Assembly: GCF_017894385.1 (NCBI RefSeq)
Contig: NZ_CP059560.1
Location: 930,001-994,000, forward strand
Direction: 5' to 3'
Length of the DNA stretch: 64,000 nucleotides
Source: Aromatoleum petrolei
GTDB taxonomy: Bacteria > Pseudomonadota > Gammaproteobacteria > Burkholderiales > Rhodocyclaceae
This document shows, piece by piece, positions 25,626-33,834 of the stretch (position 1 is the stretch's first letter; each line of letters opens with the position of its first letter). The position numbers were made by a program, and so were the translations under genes. The notes beneath the pieces are model-generated. The model was not told the origin of the DNA and searched no databases. It saw only the letters and a list, made by a program, of their open reading frames with translations.

Positions 25626-27213
25626 GCGCGGCGAGCTGCTGCTCGAACTCCTCCAGCGGAACCGGCCGGCTGAAGAAATAGCCCTGGAAGTTGCTGCAAC
25701 CGTGCACCGCGAGGAAGTTGCGCTGTTCGGCGGTCTCGACGCCCTCGGCGATCACTTCGAGCCCCAGGCTCTGGCCGAGCGCGATGATGGTGCGCACGAT
25801 CGCGGCGTCGTTGGCGTTCTCGGTCACGTCGCGCACGAAGGACTGGTCGATCTTGAGCTGGTCCAGCGGCAGGCGGCGCAGGCAGGACAGCGAGGAAAAG
25901 CCGGTGCCGAAGTCGTCGAGCGAGAACTGGATGCCGGTCGCCTTGAGCACCGCCATCTTGTGCACGACCTGGTCGATGTTCTCCACGACCATGCTCTCGG
26001 TCAGCTCCAGCTTGAGGTTCGCCGGGTCCGCGCCAGTCTTCTTCACGACCTCGAGTACCTCGCGGTCGAACTCATCCTGCTGGAACTGGCGTGCGCTGAC
26101 GTTCACCGAAAGCTTGAGGTGACGCGTCGCCGGATCGCCCTCCCAGTCCTTCAGCTGCCGGCACGCGGTCTCCAGCACCCATCGACCGATCGCCAGGATC
26201 ATCCCGGTTTCCTCCGCCAGCGGGATGAACTCGCACGGCGGAATCATCCCGCGCTCCGGATGAAGCCAGCGGATCAGCACTTCCGCGCCCTGGATGGAGC
26301 CGTTGCCGTCGACCTGCATCTGGTAATAGAGCCGCAACTGGTCGGGCAGCGCCTTGCGCAGCCAGCCTTCCAGGCGTACGCGTTCGTCGAGCGCCGCCTG
26401 CATCGCCACGTCGAAGAAATGAATGCCGTCGCGCCCGCGACTGCGCGCCTCGAACATCGAGGCGTCCGCCTGCTTGAGCAGTTCATCGGCGGCGCCTTCC
26501 ACACCCGAGAACATGCTGATGCCGATGCTGACCGAACTCTGGACCTCATGCCCCTCGACGTCGAACGGCTGCCTGACCACGCCCTGAATGCGTTCGGCGA
26601 TCTCGCGCGCGGCCACCGCCGCCGCATCCTTCTCCGCGTTCAAACCGTTGGCGACCACAACGAATTCGTCGCTGCCGGCGCGCGCGACGGTGTCCTCGCG
26701 GTGCACGCACGCGGCAATGCGGCGGGCGACCTCGACCAGCAGGCGGTCGCCGACTTCATGGCCGCGCGTGTCGTTGAGCGCACGGAAACCGTCGAGGTCG
26801 ATGAACAACACCGCGCCGCGCGTTTCGCTGCGGCGACAGGCCAGCAGCGATTGCCCGAGGCGATCGAACAGCAGGCGGCGATTCGGCAAGCTGGTCAGCG
26901 AATCGTAGAAGGACAGGTTATGCACCTGCTCCTCGGCGCGCCGGCGCTCTGTCTCCGACGCGAACTCGCGCCGCAGACTCTGGTCCAGCCTGCCGACGAG
27001 GCGCATCAACAGCGCGTAAAGCAGCAGCGCCGTGATCGCGACGAAAACCCACCCTTTGCCCTGGCTTACCTTCACAATGACGTCAGGGTCGCGGAAAAGT
27101 ACCCCTAGCGCCTGATCGGAGAGCAGGATCCAAAGCGCACCGAAGACGGCATACGCGAGTACGACCTTGAACGCACCCGCCTTCGCATCCACCTTGCTAT
27201 CCTGATCTCCCAT
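25612..27213 (-). CDS. Membrane-anchored GGDEF-EAL protein (degenerate GGDEF)
   Basis: The 533-residue protein has two N-terminal membrane helices (VVLAYAVFGALWILLSD; WVFVAITALLLYALLM), a GGDEF domain whose active site reads AGSDEF, and a complete EAL domain (EVLIRWLHPE; LELTESMVVEN; DDFGTGFSS). The altered GGDEF motif suggests no cyclase activity and possibly a GTP-sensing role, leaving c-di-GMP phosphodiesterase as the likely output; the first EAL residues read EVL. The start at 27213 (MGDQDSKVDAK) has AAAGG upstream. Confidence 0.92.
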   Translation of the reverse strand: MGDQDSKVDAKAGAFKVVLAYAVFGALWILLSDQALGVLFRDPDVIVKVSQGKGWVFVAITALLLYALLMRLVGRLDQSLRREFASETERRRAEEQVHNLSFYDSLTSLPNRRLLFDRLGQSLLACRRSETRGAVLFIDLDGFRALNDTRGHEVGDRLLVEVARRIAACVHREDTVARAGSDEFVVVANGLNAEKDAAAVAAREIAERIQGVVRQPFDVEGHEVQSSVSIGISMFSGVEGAADELLKQADASMFEARSRGRDGIHFFDVAMQAALDERVRLEGWLRKALPDQLRLYYQMQVDGNGSIQGAEVLIRWLHPERGMIPPCEFIPLAEETGMILAIGRWVLETACRQLKDWEGDPATRHLKLSVNVSARQFQQDEFDREVLEVVKKTGADPANLKLELTESMVVENIDQVVHKMAVLKATGIQFSLDDFGTGFSSLSCLRRLPLDQLKIDQSFVRDVTENANDAAIVRTIIALGQSLGLEVIAEGVETAEQRNFLAVHGCSNFQGYFFSRPVPLEEFEQQLAAHRRP

Positions 27214-27340
27214 CGGCAACCTTTTTCGGCACGAGTCTCCCCGCGGCATCGCGGCCGCCGGAAAAATCGCTATTAGATCGCGAAATGACTCGCGCCCGGC
27301 AGGAAAAAATACCCGCGCGGCCGCAGGCCCGCGTCGAGGC

Positions 27341-27568
27341 TCAGAACGGCAGGCGTCGCCGCGGCGGCTGGGCAGGTTTCTTCTCCGCCGTCGCCTTCGT
27401 GGCGCTCACGGCCTTCACCGGCTTGCGCGGCAGGTTCATCTCCTCGCGGGCGAAGCGCACCTTGCCTTCGAGCACACACCCCCGCATCCCGGGTTCGCAC
27501 ACCGCCCCCTGAACACGCTGACACACGCCGTCGAGGTCATGCGGACAACTCCACGCACCGCTGCTCAT
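27341..27568 (-). CDS. Small cysteine-rich hypothetical protein
   Basis: The 75-residue protein (MSSGAWSCPHDLDGVCQRV) has four Cys at residues 8, 16, 24 and 31, giving C-x7-C-x7-C-x6-C, then a Lys/Arg/Pro/Ala-rich tail (KPVKAVSATKATAEKKPA). The start at 27568 has a well-spaced GGAGG. The cysteines could bind zinc or an iron-sulfur centre. I do not recognise the family; the composition and ribosome site support a real gene. Confidence 0.65.
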   Translation of the reverse strand: MSSGAWSCPHDLDGVCQRVQGAVCEPGMRGCVLEGKVRFAREEMNLPRKPVKAVSATKATAEKKPAQPPRRRLPF

Positions 27569-27728
27569 GCCGAAACCTCCCTTTTCGTCACCGAAGGGCA
27601 AACCTTAGCCCAGCTGGGCCAGCTTCCCCATGAGCAATATCAATTCGTCCGGCGCACGCTTGCCCACGGTTGCGTGCCCGCAGCGTGCCGCGCATCATGG
27701 CCGCTACACCCTACGGCCTCCATCACCC

Positions 27729-28550
27729 ATGTTCATCCCCGGACACCTCCCGCCCGACCCGCTCGCCGCCGACGACCTGTGCTTCGTGTTCCGCAACACT
27801 GCGCTGCTCGTGTTCGCCGCCGAAGGCCCGACCCGCGTGCCCGTGCGCTGCGAACCGGGCGGCCTGGATCCGGCCGGCGCGCAACACTACATCGGCAGCC
27901 TCGCCGGACGGCACTGCTATGCCGCAGCCACCGGGGCCGACACGCAGCCCCCGGCCGGCATGGAATGGCGCGACCTGCGCAGCCTGTTCGGGCGCATCGA
28001 CGAAGCGGTTTTCGGCGTCGCCGGCCGCGGGCTGCAGATCGTGCAATGGGATCTGACGCATCGCTTCTGCGGCCGCTGCGGCAGCGCGACAGCGCTGCAC
28101 GCGAGCGAGCGTTCGCGCGTGTGCCCGAGTTGCGGCCAAGTCCATTACCCCCGCCTCGCCCCGGCGGTGATGGCGCTGGTGCGACGCGGCGACCAGCTGC
28201 TGCTGGCGCGTTCGCCGCACTTCCCGGAAGGCATGTTCAGCGCGCTGGCCGGCTTCGTCGAGCCGGGTGAATCGCTGGAGCAGACCATCGCGCGCGAAGT
28301 GCGCGAGGAAGTCGGCATCGAGGTTGCGAACCTGCGCTATTTCGGCAGCCAGTCCTGGCCCTTTCCGCATTCGCTGATGCTTGCCTTCACCGCCGATTAC
28401 GCCGGCGGCGAGCTCGCGCTGCAGGCCGACGAGATCGAGGCAGCCGACTGGTTCCCGATCGACCGGCTACCTCGGCTGCCGCACCGCTTCAGCATCGCGC
28501 GCCGGCTGATCGATGCGACGGTCGAGGCGATCGCCGCCAGGACCGATTGA
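27729..28550 (+). CDS. nudC: NADH pyrophosphatase NudC
   Basis: The 273-residue protein has the NudC layout: a zinc ribbon ([19 protein letters not shown]), a Nudix box ([24 protein letters not shown]) and the NADH-type signature [11 protein letters not shown] after the box. NudC hydrolyses NAD(H) to NMN(H) and AMP and can remove NAD caps from RNA. The ATG at 27729 ([11 protein letters not shown]) gives the normal family length; the frame extends upstream to 27630. Confidence 0.93.
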   Translation: MFIPGHLPPDPLAADDLCFVFRNTALLVFAAEGPTRVPVRCEPGGLDPAGAQHYIGSLAGRHCYAAATGADTQPPAGMEWRDLRSLFGRIDEAVFGVAGRGLQIVQWDLTHRFCGRCGSATALHASERSRVCPSCGQVHYPRLAPAVMALVRRGDQLLLARSPHFPEGMFSALAGFVEPGESLEQTIAREVREEVGIEVANLRYFGSQSWPFPHSLMLAFTADYAGGELALQADEIEAADWFPIDRLPRLPHRFSIARRLIDATVEAIAARTD

Positions 28551-28686
28551 GCACATCCATCGCAATCCGCTATCGCATTCATTTTTTCATTCAATTGGAG
28601 CTATAGCACACCCCTCGGTAAAGTGGCCTCCATCGAGCAAGACAAGCCGCTCGGTCCCTAACCCCGATACGACAAAGGAGTGTGTG

Positions 28687-29250
28687 ATGTCCCAGATCAA
28701 TCAGCAAATCAAGCCCTTCAAGGCCACCGCTTTCCACAACGGCAAATTCGTTCCGGTTAGCGACGAATCGCTGAAGGGGAACTGGTCGGTGGTGTTCTTC
28801 TACCCGGCCGATTTCACTTTCGTGTGCCCGACCGAACTGGGCGACCTCGCCGACAACTACGCCGAGTTCCAGAAGCTGGGCGTCGAGATCTACGCCGTGT
28901 CGACCGACACCCACTTCACCCACAAGGCGTGGCACGACAGCTCGGAGACCATCGGCAAGATCCGCTACCCGATGGTCGGCGACCCCACCGGCACGATCGC
29001 CCGCAACTTCGACGTGATGATCGAATCGGAAGGCCTGGCCGACCGCGGCACCTTCGTGATCGATCCGGAAGGCAGGATCCAGATCGTCGAGATCACCGCC
29101 GGCGGCATCGGCCGCGACGCCTCGGAGCTGCTGCGCAAGGTCAAGGCCGCGCAGTACGTCGCCAGCCACCCGGGCGAAGTGTGCCCGGCGAAGTGGAAGG
29201 AAGGCGACGCGACGCTGGCCCCCTCGCTGGACCTCGTCGGCAAGATCTGA
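28687..29250 (+). CDS. ahpC: Alkyl hydroperoxide reductase peroxiredoxin subunit
   Basis: The 187-residue 2-Cys peroxiredoxin has the peroxidatic Cys in DFTFVCPTE and the resolving Cys in GEVCPAKW near the C-terminus. It reduces hydrogen peroxide and alkyl hydroperoxides, and is recharged by AhpF. The ATG at 28687 ([12 protein letters not shown]) follows AAAGGAG. The upstream 136 bases should hold its promoter; a clear OxyR site could not be fixed by eye. Confidence 0.97.
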   Translation: MSQINQQIKPFKATAFHNGKFVPVSDESLKGNWSVVFFYPADFTFVCPTELGDLADNYAEFQKLGVEIYAVSTDTHFTHKAWHDSSETIGKIRYPMVGDPTGTIARNFDVMIESEGLADRGTFVIDPEGRIQIVEITAGGIGRDASELLRKVKAAQYVASHPGEVCPAKWKEGDATLAPSLDLVGKI

Positions 29251-29286
29251 GCAGCATCCCGCTCTCCCCGGCTCCGGCCGGGGCAA

Positions 29287-29309
29287 GGCGGGCGCCACAA
29301 GCGCCCGCC
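29287..29309 (+). terminator. Hairpin between ahpC and ahpF
   Basis: A perfect 9-bp stem, GGCGGGCGC (29287-29295) with GCGCCCGCC (29301-29309), has a five-base loop and no T-run. It probably lowers read-through or stabilises the ahpC message, giving more AhpC than AhpF. Confidence 0.55.
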
Positions 29310-29344
29310 CCCTGATTCCCCTGCATTTCACGGACGATCCCGCC

Positions 29345-30901
29345 ATGCTCGACGCGAACATCAAGAACCAGTTGAAGTCCTACCTCGAACGAGTCACCCA
29401 GCCGATCGAAATCGTCGCCTCGCTGGACGACAGCGACAAGTCGCGCGAGATGCAGGCCCTGCTCGGCGACATCGCCGAACAATCCAACCGCATCACCGTC
29501 ATCGAGCGCCGTGACGACACCGAACGCAAGCCCTCCTTCGTGATCAATCGCAAGGGCGAGGACACCGGCGTGCGCTTCGCCGGCCTGCCGATGGGGCATG
29601 AATTCACGTCGCTGATCCTGGCGCTACTGCAGGTCGGCGGCCACCCGCCCAAGGTCGCGCCGGAAGTGATCGAACAGATCCGCGCGATCGAGGGCACATT
29701 CGAATTCGAGACCTTCATCTCGCTCTCCTGCCACAACTGCCCAGACGTCGTGCAGGCGCTCAACCTGATGTCGGTGCTCAACCCGAACATCCGCCACACG
29801 ATGATCGACGGCGCGCTGTTCCAGGACGAGGTCGATGAGAGCCAGATCATGGCGGTGCCGACCGTCTTCCTCAACGGCCGGCACTTCGGCCAGGGCCGCA
29901 TGGAGCTTGCCGAGATCGTCGCGAAGATCGACACCGGCGCCCAGGCGCGCGCGGCGGAGACGATTGCCGCGAAGGGCGAGTTCGACGTGCTCGTCGTTGG
30001 CGGCGGACCGGCGGGTGCGGCGGCGGCGATCTACGCCGCGCGCAAGGGCATCCGCACCGGCGTCGTCGCCGAACGCTTCGGCGGCCAGGTGATGGACACG
30101 CTCGCGATCGAGAACTTCATCTCCATGACGTCCACCGAAGGGCCGAAGCTCGCAGCGGCGCTCGAAGAGCACGTCAAGGAATACGAGGTCGACGTGATGA
30201 ACCTGCAGCGCGCCGCGGCGGTGATCCCGCACGAGCGCGGCTTCGAGGTGAAGCTCGAGAACGGCGCGTCGCTGAAGGCGCACTCCGTGATTCTCGCGAC
30301 CGGCGCGCGCTGGCGCGAGATGAACGTGCCGGGCGAGAAGGAATTCCGCGGCAAGGGCGTGGCCTACTGCCCGCACTGCGACGGCCCGCTCTTCAAGGGC
30401 AAGCGCGTCGCGGTGATCGGCGGCGGCAACTCGGGCGTCGAGGCGGCGATCGACCTCGCCGGCATCGTCGCGCGCGTCACCCTGCTCGAATTCGCCGACA
30501 CGCTGCGCGCCGATGCAGTGCTGCAGAAGAAGCTCGCGAGCCTGCCGAACGTCACGGTGATCACGAACGCGCAGACGACCGAAGTGACGGGCGACGCGAA
30601 CGTGAATGGTCTGGTCTATACCGATCGCGTGTCGGGCGAGTCGCGCCGCATCGAGCTCGAAGGCATCTTCGTGCAGATCGGCCTGCTGCCGAACACGGAC
30701 TTCGTGAAGGACACGGTCGAACGCACGCGCTTCGGCGAGATCGTCGTCGATGCGCGCGGCCAGACCTCGGTGCCGGGCCTCTTCGCCGCCGGCGATTGCA
30801 CGACGGTGCCGTTCAAGCAGATCGTGATCGCGATGGGCGAAGGCGCGAAGGCCTCACTGGCGGCCTTCGATCACCTGATCAGGGAGTCCGTGCCAGCGTG
30901 A
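29345..30901 (+). CDS. ahpF: Alkyl hydroperoxide reductase flavoprotein subunit
   Basis: The 518-residue protein has the AhpF layout: an N-terminal double thioredoxin-like domain with the disulfide [11 protein letters not shown], an FAD fold ([19 protein letters not shown]), the redox-active pair CPHCDG and a NAD(P)H fold ([17 protein letters not shown]). It moves electrons from NADH to AhpC. It lies 94 bases after ahpC on the same strand. Confidence 0.97.
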   Translation: MLDANIKNQLKSYLERVTQPIEIVASLDDSDKSREMQALLGDIAEQSNRITVIERRDDTERKPSFVINRKGEDTGVRFAGLPMGHEFTSLILALLQVGGHPPKVAPEVIEQIRAIEGTFEFETFISLSCHNCPDVVQALNLMSVLNPNIRHTMIDGALFQDEVDESQIMAVPTVFLNGRHFGQGRMELAEIVAKIDTGAQARAAETIAAKGEFDVLVVGGGPAGAAAAIYAARKGIRTGVVAERFGGQVMDTLAIENFISMTSTEGPKLAAALEEHVKEYEVDVMNLQRAAAVIPHERGFEVKLENGASLKAHSVILATGARWREMNVPGEKEFRGKGVAYCPHCDGPLFKGKRVAVIGGGNSGVEAAIDLAGIVARVTLLEFADTLRADAVLQKKLASLPNVTVITNAQTTEVTGDANVNGLVYTDRVSGESRRIELEGIFVQIGLLPNTDFVKDTVERTRFGEIVVDARGQTSVPGLFAAGDCTTVPFKQIVIAMGEGAKASLAAFDHLIRESVPA

Positions 30902-30929
30902 TGCTGCGCCACGGATGCAGCAGAAGAAG

Positions 30930-30964
30930 CTCCCGGCGCGACGGATTAGCGCACACGCCGGGAG
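30930..30964. terminator. Inverted repeat between convergent ahpF and a hypothetical gene
   Basis: CTCCCGGCG (30930-30938) pairs perfectly with CGCCGGGAG (30956-30964) across a 17-base loop. The position after ahpF and before the convergent gene suggests a transcription end, but no T-run follows. Confidence 0.4.
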
Positions 30965-31000
30965 TGCGGATGACGCAGGACATGCATCACCCGCGAAAAC

Positions 31001-31576
31001 TCACGCGGCGGCGCGACGATCAGGGAAGTCGATGACCGCGTCGCGTTGCCGGCGCTCGGCGTACAGAGAGTCCTCGAGTCCGGTACGGGCAGTGGCGGCG
31101 CCGGAGCCGGCCCGCACCTTGCCCGCCACGGCCGCGAGATTTCCCTGCGCCGCTGCCAGCAATTCGTAGCACGACGCGGCGAGCGCCTCGGCGCGGCGCG
31201 CATTCTGGGCATGCAGCGGCGAGAACGCATCGTCGGACGACGCGGCCGGATCGGCCTCCTGTCGCAATGCCAGCTCGGAAATAGCGATGTTCGCGGCCTC
31301 GTTCTGGATCTGGTAGAGCCGTTCGCGCAGCGCCACGAGGGCGGTGTTCATGCGCGCGATCGTGCGCATCGTCGGCAGGCGCCGCGGTGCGCCCTCTGCG
31401 CGGTCCGTCCATTGCGCGAGACCGTCATCGACGGTCTCGCGTGCGAGCTGCCACGCCACTTCGGCATTCAGGCGCTGGTCCCACGCCACGTCGTTCGCCT
31501 CGGGCTGTCCGATCGGCGGAATGAACTCGTTCTCCAGATCGCTCGTGGGAAGTCGTTCGGTCGTTGTCGTGCTCAT
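31001..31576 (-). CDS. Hypothetical protein, Ala-rich and helical
   Basis: The 191-residue protein (MSTTTTERLPTSDLENEFIPP) is predicted largely helical with long Ala-rich stretches (RRAEALAASCYELLAAAQGN). No membrane segment, signal peptide or catalytic motif was recognised. The start at 31576 has GGAGGAGA upstream. Composition is weakly phasin-like, but no family assignment is supported. Confidence 0.6.
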   Translation of the reverse strand: MSTTTTERLPTSDLENEFIPPIGQPEANDVAWDQRLNAEVAWQLARETVDDGLAQWTDRAEGAPRRLPTMRTIARMNTALVALRERLYQIQNEAANIAISELALRQEADPAASSDDAFSPLHAQNARRAEALAASCYELLAAAQGNLAAVAGKVRAGSGAATARTGLEDSLYAERRQRDAVIDFPDRRAAA

Positions 31577-31821
31577 TGCTGTCTCCTCCATTGAAACCTG
31601 TCCGGCTGCGGTCTGATGCCGATTCGCCGGTCGATGTTAAAACCCGAATTTTGCAGAATTATTATCGAAATCAAAGACCTCGCCGATACCTCCCTTCAGG
31701 TAGCGGCACTACCCGCTTTCGGGCCGGTCGATGAATCCCAGTCGCCGTTAGAACGCATTGCGCCGCGAAGGTTCGCGGCGCGACCCCTTAATACGGGTCT
31801 GGCAGCGCGTGGCGGATGACG

Positions 31822-33741
31822 CTAGCGCAAGGCCCGCTCGATGAAATTGCGCGGCACGCGGGGGCGCGGGACGCGGTCGGAGAACCAGCCGCGCACGTCC
31901 TGCTCCAGCCCGATGCCGTGCATGTAGTTGTAGAGCGCCTTGTTCAACGCCACGCCCAGCGCATCGTGGTCGACGCCGGTCGGGTCGATGAAGCGGACGT
32001 CGTTCTTCGCGAAGGTCACGGGCGGCAGCGGGACGAGCTTCACGCCGTATTCGTCCGGGTTCTGGCCGACCGGCGAATGCACGGTGCAGGCGAAGCGGTG
32101 GAAGAAGCCGGACTGGATGCAGCCGGATTCGAACAGCTGGCGCACGTATTCGAGGGCATCGACGGTGTCCTGCACCGTTTGCGTCGGAAAGCCGTACATC
32201 AGGTAGGCATGGACAAGGATGCCAGCTTCGGTGAAGGCGTTGGTGACGCGCGCGACCTGGTCGACCGACACGCCCTTCTTCATCAGCTGCAGCAGGCGGT
32301 CGGAGGCGACCTCCAGCCCGCCCGACACGGCGATGCAGCCGCTGTCGGCAAGCAGGCGGCACAGCTCCGGCGTGAAGGACTTTTCGAAGCGGATGTTGCC
32401 CCACCACGAGATTGCCACGCCACGCTCGATCAATTCCTGAGCGAGCGCCTTCAGCGCCTTGGGCGGCGCGGCCTCATCGACGAAGTGGAAGCCGGTCTGG
32501 CCGGTCTCGGCGATGATCGCCTCGATGCGGTCGACCAGCGTCTTCGCGCTCGCACCGTCGTAGCGCGAGATGTAGTCGAGGCTCACGTCGCAGAAACTGC
32601 ACTTCTTCCAGTAGCAGCCGTGCGCGACGGTGAGCTTGTTCCAGCGCCCATCCGACCACAGGCGGTGCATCGGGTTGAGCATGTCGAGCACCGACAGGTA
32701 GCGGTCGAGCGGCAGGCCGTCCCAGGTGGGGGTACCGACTTCGGCGAAGGCGATGTCGGCCTCGCCGAGGTTCACGTAGCGCACTTCGCCGTTCTTGCCC
32801 TGGTCACCCTCGGAATCACGGAAGAAGCTGCGCACGAGGCGCGATCGCCCGCGCCCGCCCTTGAGGTGATCGAGCAGCGCGAGGATGGGGCGCTCGCCGT
32901 CGTCGAGCGTGACGAAGTCGAAGTAGTCGAAGACGCGCGGCTCCTTGAGCTCGCGCAGCTCGGTGTTGACGAAGCCGCCGCCCAGCACGGTGACAATCCC
33001 CGGGTCGTGCGCCTTGATCGCCTGCGCGATGCGGAAGGCGCCGTACACCGCGCCCGGGAACGGCACGGACAGCAGCACCACCCGCGGTGCATGGCGGGCA
33101 ATCGCGTCGAGCGTGAGCGCGCGCAGCGTCTCATCGACAAGGTTCAGCGGCTCGGCGAGCGCGGCCGCCAGCGGTTCGAAACTCGCCTGGCTCTGCGCCA
33201 GCGATTCCGCGTAACGGACGAACTCGAAGCGCGGATCGACCGCCTCGCGCAGCACGTCGGCGACGTCGTTGAGGTACAGGGTCGCGAGGTGGCGGGCACG
33301 GTCTTCCAGCCCCAGCGCGCCGAAGGCCCACGCGAGCGGGTCGCCGCCGTCCGGGTCGATATAGACCTCCAGCGATTCGAAGCGCGAGCCTTCGGGCAGG
33401 AAATTGCGCCCGCAGATGCGGTTCGCGAGCGTGGGATCGCGGCCCTGCAGGAAGGCGACGGCCGGGCCTATCGTGATGCGGTAGCGCTCGAACTGCGCGA
33501 GGAAGGCCTTCACGCGCGCGCTGCGCTGGCGCTCGGGCGTGGCCTCGATGCGGTCGCGGATGGCCGTGAGGCCGTCGCGCGAGAACAGGCGCAGCACCAG
33601 CGCCAGCGCGAGGTCTTCCTGCACGGCGTCGACGCCGCGCGAACGCAGGAAGCCGGTGAGATAGGCCGTCGACGGGTACGGGGTGTTGAGTTGCGTCATC
33701 GGCGGGATCACCGACAGGACGCGCAGGGAAGTTTCTGACAT
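31822..33741 (-). CDS. B12-binding-type radical SAM protein with CX4CX2C cluster motif
   Basis: The 639-residue protein has an N-terminal region of B12-binding radical SAM type (VLSVIPPMTQLNTPYPS; VLLSVPFPGAVYGAFRIAQA; VLGGGFVNTEL) and a central radical SAM domain. Its cluster motif is HGCYWKKCSFCD, with Cys376, Cys381 and Cys384: spacing CX4CX2C instead of CX3CX2C. SAM-binding-like stretches follow (VSGGLEVASDRLL; YLMYGFPTQTVQDT). No classical DxHxxG cobalamin motif was located. The start at 33741 (MSETSLRVLSV) is chosen by fold. Substrate unknown. Confidence 0.82.
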   Translation of the reverse strand: MSETSLRVLSVIPPMTQLNTPYPSTAYLTGFLRSRGVDAVQEDLALALVLRLFSRDGLTAIRDRIEATPERQRSARVKAFLAQFERYRITIGPAVAFLQGRDPTLANRICGRNFLPEGSRFESLEVYIDPDGGDPLAWAFGALGLEDRARHLATLYLNDVADVLREAVDPRFEFVRYAESLAQSQASFEPLAAALAEPLNLVDETLRALTLDAIARHAPRVVLLSVPFPGAVYGAFRIAQAIKAHDPGIVTVLGGGFVNTELRELKEPRVFDYFDFVTLDDGERPILALLDHLKGGRGRSRLVRSFFRDSEGDQGKNGEVRYVNLGEADIAFAEVGTPTWDGLPLDRYLSVLDMLNPMHRLWSDGRWNKLTVAHGCYWKKCSFCDVSLDYISRYDGASAKTLVDRIEAIIAETGQTGFHFVDEAAPPKALKALAQELIERGVAISWWGNIRFEKSFTPELCRLLADSGCIAVSGGLEVASDRLLQLMKKGVSVDQVARVTNAFTEAGILVHAYLMYGFPTQTVQDTVDALEYVRQLFESGCIQSGFFHRFACTVHSPVGQNPDEYGVKLVPLPPVTFAKNDVRFIDPTGVDHDALGVALNKALYNYMHGIGLEQDVRGWFSDRVPRPRVPRNFIERALR

Positions 33742-33834
33742 GGCGGACGGCACGCGGCCGTGTTGTGCGGACTTAAGCAGCCGCATTCTAGGGCCAATGC
33801 GAGGAGCGCGGGCGTTGCCGGGGCAATCGGCTCC

